A stretch of DNA of 64,000 bases from Karstenula rhodostoma CBS 690.94 (taxonomy: Eukaryota; Ascomycota; Dothideomycetes; Pleosporales; Didymosphaeriaceae): positions 937,769 through 1,001,768 of the forward strand of contig MU001504.1 in the NCBI GenBank assembly GCA_010093485.1, read 5' to 3'. The translations under genes and the position numbers were made by a program. Each line of letters starts with the position of its first letter. Position 1 is the first letter of the stretch. The notes beneath the pieces are model-generated. The model was not told the origin of the DNA and ran no database searches. It saw only the letters and a list, made by a program, of their open reading frames with translations. Shown one piece after another: positions 22,163-32,133 of the stretch.

Positions 22163-23275
22163 TTAATGAACCATGCTCTTTCCGATCTCAGACTCCCAGT
22201 TGTAGGCGCGCTCAAAGCCGTTCGAGTGCGTTTGGTAGTCCGTCATAGCCTGGACGACTTCGTCGCGACTGGTGACGACGAAAGGTCCGTACTGGACTAT
22301 GGGCTGGTCGAGCGGCATTCCCGCCACAAGGATGAACCGCGATTCGGTCTCGGCACCTTCCTCGACGGAAGCTTCGATGCTGTCACCAGCGCTGCCGAAG
22401 ACAACGTTGTGATACTGGGGGATCGGCCGCGACACGCCCTCTGACGAGAAGATTGTGGTGCCATTGAGCAAGTATGCAAACGCGTTCCAGCCCTTGGGAA
22501 GCGCCTGCTTGACGTGCCCGCCCGGCTGCACTGTGAAGTCGAGCAGCCACACGGGGGTATATGCCAGCTCTTTGAGCGAATCGGTGTCGTACGCGCGCCC
22601 GCTGATGATCTTGACCTTCACTTTACCGTTGTCGCCGGTGGCCTCGGGTATTTCCTTCGCCCGCAGATCTCGGTATCGCGGCTCGCAGGATTTCAATTCC
22701 TTTGGGAGATCGACCCAGAGCTGCATGCCCACATTTGGCGATCCGTCTTGGTTTTGTCGGGGCATCTCGGCGTGGACAATGCCTCGTCCGGCGGTCATGA
22801 ATTGCAGATCGCCAGCTTCGATGGAGCCTGCGTGTCCTGCGAAGTCTTCGTGGTCGAGGGCGCCAGACAGGAGGTAGGTGATCGTTTCCTGGCCCCGGTG
22901 AGGGTGGTCAGGGAAACCAGCACCAGGTGGAACGGCGAAATGGTCGAGCATGAGGAATGGCGAAAAGTTGCGGAGCTGGGGAGTTCCAATGGATCTCCGC
23001 ACTCGCGCACCTGCGCCTTCGGATTGTTCGATCGCGAGGAAGGACTTTTGGATCTTGCGCGGGGCAGTCGTAGTGAGGGGCTCGTCGGGGATGACGGGCA
23101 GTCCTCTGAAGGTCGTGGAAGTGTTGGTCGCCATTGCGCGTGTGGTGTTTGTAGTGTTGAGAGCTGGTCGGATGTGTTTGGACAGCTGGGTAAAGCGTGA
23201 AAGCATATACTCGTTGTTGTAGAGTCCGATTGCAATTGCTGCGATGGCGAAAAGTATGGAGAATAACGTCTTCAT
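22163..23275 (-). CDS. Pirin family protein with N-terminal hydrophobic segment
   Basis: An intronless bicupin of 370 aa from ATG 23275. The pirin core begins around residue 70 and holds the iron-site motif HPHRGQETITY, the third ligand in LDHEDFAGHAG, and the HAE ligand in GRGIVHAEMP; the C-terminal half is the second, degenerate cupin. Pirins are nuclear or cytosolic iron proteins with transcriptional-cofactor or quercetinase-like activity. Unusually, the longest ATG reading adds a hydrophobic helix (LFSILFAIAAIAIGLY, residues 4-19) like a signal anchor. An internal ATG at 23134 (MATNTSTT, residue 48) would make a standard 323-aa soluble pirin. Alternative starts could give two locations. 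Family assignment is firm; which start is used is unknown. Confidence 0.9.
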   Translation of the reverse strand: MKTLFSILFAIAAIAIGLYNNEYMLSRFTQLSKHIRPALNTTNTTRAMATNTSTTFRGLPVIPDEPLTTTAPRKIQKSFLAIEQSEGAGARVRRSIGTPQLRNFSPFLMLDHFAVPPGAGFPDHPHRGQETITYLLSGALDHEDFAGHAGSIEAGDLQFMTAGRGIVHAEMPRQNQDGSPNVGMQLWVDLPKELKSCEPRYRDLRAKEIPEATGDNGKVKVKIISGRAYDTDSLKELAYTPVWLLDFTVQPGGHVKQALPKGWNAFAYLLNGTTIFSSEGVSRPIPQYHNVVFGSAGDSIEASVEEGAETESRFILVAGMPLDQPIVQYGPFVVTSRDEVVQAMTDYQTHSNGFERAYNWESEIGKSMVH

Positions 23276-23687
23276 CGATTGCACGTCGTCTACTTATACT
23301 TGTAGAGGGGTGGATCCCGAGAAGCTTCGAAGCAGGAGCTAGAAATATTCGAGGAAGTTGCAGCCATGATGAAAGCGTGTGTAAGGCGTTAGAAAGCGGC
23401 GAACTGGAGTGGAGTGGAGGCGCTTGGCGGCCGTTTTGCTTTGACAATCCTGACCAAGCAGCGCAGATGGTCTTTGGTAATCCTGCATCACGTGAGCAGG
23501 TTAGCGCCCGCTTCTTTCTCGGAAGCACGGTTGGGCTAGCCGAGCATCGCTAGCGCCAGCCCGCCTTATCGCCGAAGCCAATGACCAAACTCCGGGAACC
23601 CCACCTGATTACTGTGCATCACGACATTGACTCTCAGCAACCCGTGGACACTCCCCTGCCCACTGACAAGTCGTCCCAGCTGCAGAC
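23276..23687. promoter_or_regulatory. Divergent pirin/F-box promoter region
   Basis: 412 bp between divergent start codons. A CCAAT box is present at 23578-23582 (+ strand), about 105 bp before the F-box gene start. No TATA box was recognised. Confidence 0.5.
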
Positions 23688-25259
23688 ATGACGGAACTCC
23701 TCGATCTATGCTACGATGTCCTCATAAGAATCCTGGAAGAGATAGACCCCGAGGATGTTGGTCGATGCGCACAGACGTCCCACGGCTTCAATGATTTTAT
23801 CAAGCAGAATACCAGATTGTATAAAGCGCAGTACCTAAGAAACTTTGTATGTCTGTCTAGGGGTAGGGGGAAAGAAGCTGCGGGGGACTGATTGAGGGCA
23901 GGATGACCCAAGGCGACGGCCGACTGATCCGGAACCAGCATGGATACCGGAACTGCAGAGGCTCGTGAGGTGCAGGAAGATGTTAGAATCTGCAAATGGT
24001 GACCTGAAGGTACGGAGGTACTTCTGGGGAGTGAAATAGGTACTAAACAGCACAGCGCGACGAGTTCAGATTCATCGCATCAACACTCGACACTCTCATC
24101 GCCACAGGCTCCACAGATTCACTCGGCGAATCTCACAACCAGCAACTAATAACCAAGCTCTTCCAGCCGATTTACCAGAACCACGGCGCATTCCTGTGCC
24201 GTTCATCTCTCTATGACCGATGCAGCAAACCAAGCCAGAAGCCCGCCGACGACGAAGAAGACCGCCAACTCAGCGCAAAACTCCTCTGCCTATTCGGCAT
24301 TCCCTCCGGCAACGTCGGGAATCGCGTCCTCTCCGCTCACACCTACGCCCGCTCCCGCGTCTACGACCTACGCAACTACACCGACGCAACCGCCTGGGGC
24401 CCCTTCCGCGACGACGGATCCATGCGCGTAGACTGGGAGATGGTCGAGAGCCTGATGGTTGTGCTGTGCTACAACTCGGGTCTCTGCGGGCGGCAGTTCA
24501 TCCACCGGTTCCGCCCGCCCTGGACACAGCCCCTGGAGGGCGTGCTCCCCGCGCGCGACAGGATCCTGCCCGCCTACCCGCCCAAGCTCTACGCCCAGCC
24601 AGAGATCCCCCTCTCGCTGAGGGACCCGTACAATGTCTCCGGCGTGTGGTCCCGCATCGTGTGCTTCCTGGACTACAACGACCTGTATCAGTATAACTTC
24701 AACGCCGAGGCGATGAAAGTGCCCGCCGACCAGCCGAGGGATCCTATCCATACAGAGGAAGCTATCAGACATATCGTCATGGATTTGAAGGTCACAGAAG
24801 TCCTTGCGCCCAGCGAGTTCGATAATCAAGCACTTCCTGTCGTCAAGTTCACGGGCACGTCCCGCTCGGTCGATTTGTACGGCGACCCGAACGCCAACTC
24901 GAAGCTTCGGGGGTCAGTCCGGCTCACGCCCGATGGAGAGGTCCGGTGGCGGACCATCTCGGTGTTTTACGGGTAAGTAGAACCTGACGCCACGGGTTCC
25001 GCCAAGCTGAGTATTACTGACGTGTGACAGCGGAGAGGAGCGATGGCGCAGTGAAGGGATCCAGGTCGGCGGCGTACGGTCACAACGCGGCGTTATCGGG
25101 ACGTGGTTCGACAAGGACATGGATCCGCATGGGCCTGCTGGGCCGACGGCATTTTGGAAGATTTGCGATACGAATGAGCTTGATAGTGAAGGGAGTGAGG
25201 AGGTGGAGGTGGAGGAGGAGGATGAAGAGGATGGGGTTTGGTTTCTGCAGGAGCTCTAG
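23688..25259 (+). CDS. F-box domain protein
   Basis: Four exons (23688-23846, 23902-24009, 24056-24972, 25031-25259) give 470 aa. The N-terminal 50 residues form an F-box (LLDLCYDVLIRILEEIDPED, then a Cys-rich second helix), the Skp1-binding element of SCF ubiquitin ligases. The rest is a fungal-specific substrate-side region rich in Tyr/Trp with beta character (VVKFTGTSRSVDLYG, GSVRLTPDGEVRWRTISVFY). It ends in an acidic tail (EEVEVEEEDEEDG). This arrangement is common among Dothideomycete F-box proteins of unknown target. It is convergent with the oxygenase gene that follows, only 135 bp away. Confidence 0.85.
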
Positions 25260-25394
25260 GATGATATACATACGGTTTGTACTTGACAGATGACGTGGAA
25301 ATAGCTGGCATCTGGCCTCTAAGGTATATAGGGATTACTGGACTTTGGAATCGTATGGAAGATATTTTGAATAGTATTGTATTTAGACACGCAT

Positions 25395-26557
25395 CTACGC
25401 GACAGCCACCCCCGTCGCGGCCGGCATCGCATTCACCTTCGCAGCCGCATCCTTCTTAAACCTCTCCGCCCTCCCATAGCTATCCGCATACCCCCCCAAC
25501 ACCGCCTGCTCCACCGTGATAGGCGCATACTTGGCCTCCTCGCCCTCAGCCCTACAATTCGGCAAACACTCCACCACGAAATCCGGATTCCCCGAGAAGA
25601 ACACGGGAATCGAGTACCTCTCCTCCCCACTCTGATTAATCACCCTATGCGTATTCGAGATATACTTATCATTGCTCCACCGCATCATCAAGTTCCCCAA
25701 ATTAACCACAAACGCGCCCGGCGTCGGCTCGACATCCAGCCACTCCTTCGTCTGATTATCCAACACCTGCAGCCCCGCGACCTTATCCTGCAGCAGAATG
25801 GTAATCGTACCGAAATCCGTGTGGGCGCCGATTCCGCGCGTGAGCTTCTGCGGGCTGTCCGGGGGCTGGCTCGGGTAGTGCAGCAGACGCATGGTAGCGA
25901 CGGCGCCGTCGACGAAGCCGTCGAACCACGACTCGTCGAGGTCCAGCGTCTGCGCGAGCACCTTCATTATATCCTTTGCGAGGTCCACGACCTGGTAGTA
26001 GTAGTCGAGCGAGGTTTTCTGGAAGTCGTCGACGTCGGGCAGGGTCGTGGGCGAGGGCCACATGTTGGGGCCTGAGTTGAGTTTCTTGGCGGTGAAGTAG
26101 GGGTGCGATTTTGGGATTTCGTCGCCGATGTAGAAACCCTCTTTTAGCTCGGGGAGGGTGCCTTCTTCGAGGATTTGCGACTTGAGCAGCTCGTAGCCGC
26201 GGTTCCATGTGTTTGATGTGTCTGCGCGCGCGACAGTCAGCGAAGTAGGGTAGGGGAACCAAGGGGGCGGTCGCACCTTTGTTCACTTCCATTTTCTGCT
26301 CTAGCGGCAGGTCGAAGAACTTCTTGTTCCAGTCCATGATGCCCTGCTGCAGCTCCCGCGGCACGTTGTGCCCGGTGATCTGGAAGAAGCCATTGTGAAG
26401 GCAGCAGCTGCGCACATCGTCGACGAGCTTTTTCTTGGCCGCCGCGTCGCCCGTGTAGAAAGCTGCATTCGGTGTCAGTGGCCAATGCCGTCGGCTGGCA
26501 GATGGAAACTGTACCTGAGAAGTCGAGAATCGGGGGAGCGTCGCCAACACCGACCAT
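25395..26557 (-). CDS. 2-oxoglutarate/Fe(II)-dependent dioxygenase (isopenicillin N synthase-like)
   Basis: Three exons (26557-26515, 26462-26277, 26221-25395) give 351 aa, the usual size. The N-terminal DIOX_N region starts with PPILDFS and continues with GFFQITGHNVP. The catalytic domain has the metal triad H-x-D in AHTDFGTITIL, a distal His in SNTHRVIN, and the 2-oxoglutarate-binding R-x-S in ERYSIPVF. It oxidises a small molecule using Fe(II), O2 and 2-oxoglutarate; the substrate is not predictable. No biosynthetic backbone gene lies nearby, which argues against a secondary-metabolite cluster. A second member of this family sits at 61122-62120 and is not a close copy. Confidence 0.92.
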
Positions 26558-27658
26558 TTCTGCGGATTTAAGAGCGGTGATAAGAACGACGGAAGCGATG
26601 ACTATGGAGGATGATGGTTGAGATGGATTGATTGTGGTGACACGACTGTTTGTTTCTTGAAGCGGTTTTATGCGTCGGGGTGCTATTGATATCGCTCCTG
26701 CCCGCGACTACCCCTCACGCGACGTGCACAGTGGTGCACTGGTGGGGTTCGTGGTGGTGCGCGACATGCTTGCAGGCAAACAGTAACTCACCCCACTTTT
26801 GTCCATCAATTGATACAGTCAGACACCCGGTATAGGAATTAGCTGAAAAATGCAGGGATTCAATCCTTATATCAGTATTATCGGTATATTAGATTCTCAC
26901 CATCCCGTGCTGATAACTCGCATTAGGCCTAGTCGAGTTTAATTTGGACTAGACTAGTTCTAATTTCGCCTGGATTAATCCCATGCTAGGGATATGGGAG
27001 ATAAAAGTGATCTGATCGTTACGTGTAATATATCCTTCTGCCATACCAAAAGTCGCTATAATACGGATCACCGATCGTTATACTGGGGATATCCTTATAG
27101 CCGGGGTATTCACCAGAACAGAACGCTTGCAAAGGAGGGACGACAGTAAGCGCAAATCTGATGATCTGATAATGCCCCCACCCATGGGAGCAAAGCTATG
27201 AAACTTGTTGAGGACTTCGTGACGGTCCTTGAACGAGTGTTTCAAAACACACAGATATGTGGCATGGTCTTGTGCTGTTTCGATATTTGATGGCTCCATA
27301 GAAGAGAAGCATACGTATTCGACCAGAGCTATACAAAAGTGTACAATTTTCAGTCACATAACCAAGAAAGCAGAGCCCGGATAATGAAACCGTATGGTAA
27401 AAACAGGCCAAAGTCAATGATAGCAAGATCGCCCCTTTGCTGGGCAGTCAACTGTCCTGACAACTAGGCCAAAGCCAGTAATAATAGCTCGATCGTTAGG
27501 TCGAGAAATCGCAGATTGTACAGCCATACCAAGGCAGTCCTAGGATCAAGACATGCAATTCGTCGGAGCCAGTCCATGAAGTTGAGAGTCGTATCGTGAA
27601 GTTCCGTGAAGCATCAAGGTCAATAAGGATTCGTCCGTGGTCATCGGGACAGAAGGCG
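26558..27658. other. Gene-free region with an AT-rich, TA-dense patch
   Basis: No gene was recognised in 1.1 kb. From about 26820 to 27110 the base composition drops sharply to AT-rich, with many TA dinucleotides and small palindromes (ACTAGACTAGT and others), unlike both flanks. It resembles the decayed remnant of a repeat hit by repeat-induced point mutation, but no transposon coding fragment could be recognised. Confidence 0.4.
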
Positions 27659-28705
27659 TTACAGCGCTGGCTCTGCCAGCAATCTTTCGATCTCACTCCA
27701 ACTTCGCATCCTCCTCTTATCCTGATCCCATAGATCGCCTTTTACGCCGTGCGTCCATATCCACTCGTCGCACAAGATCAGGTCGTCATCATCACCATAG
27801 AAACTCTTCGGAACATCAGCCTCCCATATCGTCACTCGGTCATCCTGCTTCCAATCCCGGGTGAATTGTGGCGTTCGGTGACTGCTGTTCACATCCACCA
27901 ATACAATGTCAATGTGCCTGCCATTGTACCTGTTGAAGAACTCGTCGATGTGTTTGGCTTTGAGTGTCTTTGGGCGAAGGATAAACAGCGTCTCCAGAGA
28001 AGACACCATGAAGTAGAAGTCGAGGTGCAAAGGCCCCATATCGTTCGCAGTGATAGCCAGACGCTTGAGGTTGGGCGGCGGGTATCGGAAATAGTCCGAC
28101 GTATCGTAGCTGCATACCAACTCCTCCAGGTTCGGCATGTGGAGGAAGATATTGCGGCTGAGGCAGTAGGGCTTCATGAGCACCTGCTCTGAGGCGGGCA
28201 CGTAGACTGGGTTGAAATCGATAGCGAGCCGCTTCAAGGTCGACCCCACGGTAAGGCAAAGATCTATGACTTGGGGTAGGCGAACCCGAGGCATCATTCC
28301 GCAGCTGTCTCCCCGGATCGGTGATATGAAAAGAGAGACCACATGTCGCGGGATGTCGGCCTCATTGAATAACTCTTCGTTCCGTCCTGCTTGGCTGTAT
28401 TCGAGGGCTAACGGATGATGGCCCAGATCCAGGCCCAGCGTTCTGCGGAAGTAATAGTGCCTCGTGACATCGTTCAAGTACAAGCAATTCGCGTATAGAT
28501 ATCGTGATGCGCATAGGTAGGCGGTCTTTGACACCAGTGTCAAGGCGCGTAGTGCTTTTGTAGTTGGATGCGAGGGTTCGTAGGCAACAGGTAATTGCCC
28601 GTCGCGCGTGCCGACGAGTTGATCCAAGATGTTTAGGAACAGCTCCACTGGCAAGGATCCAAAAGCGTTCGGTATGCGCGCGTCCGATGCCGCGAGTGGC
28701 TGCAT
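27659..28705 (-). CDS. F-box-like protein
   Basis: An intronless frame; the first in-frame ATG at 28705 gives 348 aa. Residues about 14-60 form an F-box-like helix bundle (FGSLPVELFLNILDQLVG, then LRALTLVSKTAY). The remainder shows weak leucine-rich or beta-alpha repeats (LKRLAIDFNPVYV, MPNLEELVCSYD, PNLKRLAITAND, SSLETLFILRP) like LRR-type F-box proteins. It probably serves as an SCF adaptor; the target is unknown. A GTG-initiated longer frame to 28807 exists but has no support. Confidence 0.8.
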   Translation of the reverse strand: MQPLAASDARIPNAFGSLPVELFLNILDQLVGTRDGQLPVAYEPSHPTTKALRALTLVSKTAYLCASRYLYANCLYLNDVTRHYYFRRTLGLDLGHHPLALEYSQAGRNEELFNEADIPRHVVSLFISPIRGDSCGMMPRVRLPQVIDLCLTVGSTLKRLAIDFNPVYVPASEQVLMKPYCLSRNIFLHMPNLEELVCSYDTSDYFRYPPPNLKRLAITANDMGPLHLDFYFMVSSLETLFILRPKTLKAKHIDEFFNRYNGRHIDIVLVDVNSSHRTPQFTRDWKQDDRVTIWEADVPKSFYGDDDDLILCDEWIWTHGVKGDLWDQDKRRMRSWSEIERLLAEPAL

Positions 28706-29217
28706 GGTGAGTGCGCAAGATGCAAGTTGCCAGAAAGGTTGTGGTGTCGGAGATCGGGACACAAAAAGAGGAAGTCTAGCCGACGCGATAGGAAGCAGCA
28801 AACTCACATGGTCACGTGCCAGAGCTCACCCGTGGAGAGCCGGGCACCTGCACACTTTCACTCTTGAGCAGAACGATCTATCTGCTGCTGTCATCTATCG
28901 AGGTACAATAGGACTAATAGACGCATGCTACGTAGCAACTTGAACACGTTCCCATGGTTCTCTCACTAATTTAAGTTTTGTGGTTTGCATGTTCACACAG
29001 TAACTAGGCTGGATCTAGACAATCAATTGCTCATTCAATGGGTAATATTACATGTGACAGAGACTACGCGCCGCCTCCACCACTGGGTATACAAGAACTT
29101 TTGTCGCGCACTGTGTCCCCGATCGCGAGGGGGGGAATCGGACTCCGGTGACGCAAAACTGACTCCCTCGAGGATCTTAAGTGTGTCGAGTCCTATAACC
29201 ATCGCTATGCGTCCTTT
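28706..29217. other. Intergenic region, nothing recognised
   Basis: Upstream of the F-box-like gene and downstream of the phosphatase gene. About 28930-29010 is AT-rich. No RNA gene or repeat was recognised. Confidence 0.4.
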
Positions 29218-30916
29218 TCACTTCGGCACCGTTCCATCTACGTCGCGCCCGTCGTTCACAACATCGTAATCGCCAAAGCAAGCCTTTCCATAATTCGCCC
29301 GCTCTTTTGCCTTCGCTTGCGACTTGATGAATCGCTCAAGTGAACACATTTCATCTGGGCGTCCCTCGCAGGCACCTCCCCTGATCGACGACAATGGCAG
29401 TATCCCACCATTTAGTCTCATGCGCACGAATCGGTGCTTCGAGTGCTTCGAATCATCACCGCTGTTGTATCCGTACTGCGACGCGTAATAATGAACGCGT
29501 TCATGTTGTTCAGGCTTTGGGTTGGCCGAGTCGCACCCAATGACCTCTGTGACCAGCCGAGCAGTGAACGGGGCCATATGTGCGACGCGGAATAGGCGGT
29601 CCTTCTTTGGCGGGTACGTCTTGAGGTCTGGTACCTGTCTGAAATAGTCTACACTCAGCGCGGTGATCGCAGCCAGAATCATCTTGTCGTGTGTGAAGTC
29701 GGCGTAGAATTTCATGCCCAATGGGAACGTCTCTTCGTTGTCTGTGAGGCTACTGTTGACACTGGTATCGCTCTCCATGATGAGCTTCCCTTGTATCCGT
29801 GCAAGCAACTCTTCTACATAACCGATGCCTTGTGATCGTGCTGTCGGATTGCCGAATGAGTGCTTATAGAAGAAGCGGATGTCCAGACTCTGCTCAAAAC
29901 CATCCCACTCCTCCCGAGTGAAGAGGTTGCAAAACTCGGAAACCCCGAGGAATTGGGTCTCGTAGGCACAGAGGAGCTGCATGGCATATGTGTCTTTAAC
30001 TTCCAGGTCGAAATGCTTTGGCATGTACTTGGACAAACGCTTTGTGGTGTGGGTTAGATAGAGGCCTGCGTAATTCCACATATGCTCGTCTCCAATAGTA
30101 CCAATGCCGTGCGCTTCCGAGTTGTTACAACAATGATGGGCTACCACAAGGTTAGCGATGTCTCAAACGTGTAGTGGACAAGCATTTACCAGCCAGGGTG
30201 TTATTCCACGGTCCGGGATCTACCTCAGGGATTATGAGCGTGCGGAACGCATCTGTCCAATTCGAGGAAAATTGAGCCGACTCTTGGTAGCTGGGGCCGA
30301 AGAAACCCAGAGCCCAGTTCGTCATGCTATTGTGCATCCTGCTTTGCGATGGGGTTCGTAACAACGGCCTCCTTTTCACGTCCTCGGGTTCGTATCCGAG
30401 CTGCCCTTCCGAAGCATTGTACAGCAGTCGGCCGTACTGGTTCCAGAATTGAACGCCGGATGCGAGCTCGGCCATGGCGCCGGTTCCAGTGAGGTATTCG
30501 CCACCGAGAATGTTGCGCCATGAGTTCAGGAACGCCAAAGGACCTTTGAAATGCTTCCCATCTTTGGAAGCTTTGATGACCTTTTCCGTGAATTTTTCGA
30601 TGTTCAATCCGTCTTGTGCGTCCCCTGGGTGTGGAAACCTCTCAGCGTGCCTTTGCAGTAGATGCACCTGCTCGATTTGGCAGCCATTGGGCAGTCCGAC
30701 TTTCTTTACTCCGAACAATCCTGGCGCGTTATACTTGTATGTGGATAATTGTCCCCAATGATGGGAAATATAATCCACATGATCGATTGTCGATTCCAGA
30801 GGTCGCAGTGGTTGCTGTGCTGCATCTTCATATTGCGGCGCGAACGCGAGGGCGGCAACTGTGAATAAGATTGCGCACAATGTGGCTCGAAAGGATATGG
30901 CGGATGCCATATTCAT
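29218..30916 (-). CDS. Secreted histidine acid phosphatase (phytase-like)
   Basis: Two exons (30916-30190, 30140-29218) give 549 aa. The N-terminus is a signal peptide (basic start, then LCAILFTVAALAFA). The active-site motif appears as LLQRHAERFP: family members normally read RHGxRxP, so the Gly is Ala here, while the phosphorylated His and both Arg are kept. The proton-donor HD is present in ADFTHDKMI. Paired Cys residues and several N-glycosylation sequons fit an extracellular enzyme releasing phosphate from phytate or other esters. Two close ATGs (30916, 30910) could start translation. Length and order match fungal PhyA/acid phosphatases. Confidence 0.9.
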
Positions 30917-31393
30917 AGTTCACGAGCAATGCAGCGTGGGTCGCTTTTCTAGCAGTGGTTGAGATACGCCTTGTGAAAGGAAAAGTGAGTTGTCGGGTGA
31001 CGTCATTTTCAATGTGTCCCGTGTGCACTTGCCTTGGAAGGATGAAACGCTCTGCCAGTTCTTCTCAGACACCATCAAACCAGTCGACCTTCGCTTCAGC
31101 ATGTCTAAATCGCTTCAACGCCTCCAGTGCATAGTGTTCGAGAGGGTGTCAAAGGTCTTCGGTCCCGCACAACGCTCTCGGTCACCCGGCGTTCGGTAGC
31201 TCTGCGTCGGCATCAGAGCCATTGGCTCTGAGCTTCGCGGCTTGCGAACTCCAGCTGATCTAGGGCCTATGATTCTATGACTTGCCGAACTGTATAGACT
31301 ATATGAGCAGGTCATAGACCATGTAGAAAGACTCCACTGCAGTACGCTCCGCATCACTACTAGATTGCTACATCCTCAGTCTCAAACATTACC
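30917..31393. promoter_or_regulatory. Divergent phosphatase/cupin upstream region
   Basis: 477 bp between divergent genes, containing the promoters of both. No confident TATA or phosphate-response motif was identified by eye. Confidence 0.4.
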
Positions 31394-31883
31394 ATGAGCA
31401 ATCCTAATTCGCCAAATGTGGTCAAAGTCGACGGAGTATGGCAGATTGAAGGGTACGTTCGTAACCTACCCCCTACGGCATACCCATACTGACCCCACCA
31501 GGAAGCCACGTGAGGACTTCAAGATCCTCCAGACATTCCATCCGTCCAACCTACCTGGCAAAACCATGATCGTCGGGACCGTCGAGATGGCCCCAGGAAG
31601 CGCGCCCCCCTCACCGCCACGGCGGCGCAGCCATCGTTGCCGTACCTATCGAGGGCACTTCTTTGAACCAGACGACGGCAACGAACCAATCACGTCTAGC
31701 GTCGGTGAATTTTGGTACGAGGCGCCAGGGTGTCACCACCAAAGGAGCGAAAACGATGGGGACAAGAAGGCGAACTTCTTCGTGACGATGATCGTCGATG
31801 ATGAGGTAATTAAGGATGGGTATGGGAGTGTTTTTGTGTTAGACAAAGAAGTTGAGGCTGGGGAGAAGCCGCCCTCGAAATAG
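31394..31883 (+). pseudogene. Small cupin-domain protein with compensating frameshifts
   Basis: Two exons (31394-31452, 31502-31883) read as 146 aa. The start and end match small fungal cupins (LQTFHPSNLPGKTM; GEFWYEAPGCHH; VDDEVIKDGYG). In between, the conserved metal-binding strand PPHRHGGAAIVAV is encoded in the +1 frame. A C6 run at 31606-31611 throws the reading out, and near 31672-31675 the frame returns. The frame stays open, but about 22 residues are replaced by a basic, non-homologous peptide and the metal His pair is lost. Either the gene is decaying by two linked indels or the assembly has two errors. As written, the product should not bind metal. Confidence 0.75.
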
Positions 31884-32133
31884 CGGTTACGCGTCTGATT
31901 CTGGTCAATCATCAGAACGAAGAGATGCACCATGGGCTCAGGGTCAAGGCAGTGAATTTCTAAGGATTGCAATCTTATTGCGAACATAGGGTATTTCCCA
32001 CGATTTACGGGTTGGCCCATAAGCTAGAGTATCATGCGAGGCTTACCCATCCAAGCTGGACTGAAACAGAAGCAGCCAGGTGTCAGGCGGCTTCTGCAAA
32101 CCTCCCCAGCTGGCTCTAAACGTGATCAAGCTC

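Noticed and set aside
25395..26557. Secondary-metabolite cluster around the 2OG oxygenase
   Set aside because: No polyketide, peptide or terpene synthase, P450 or cluster-type transporter adjacent to it.
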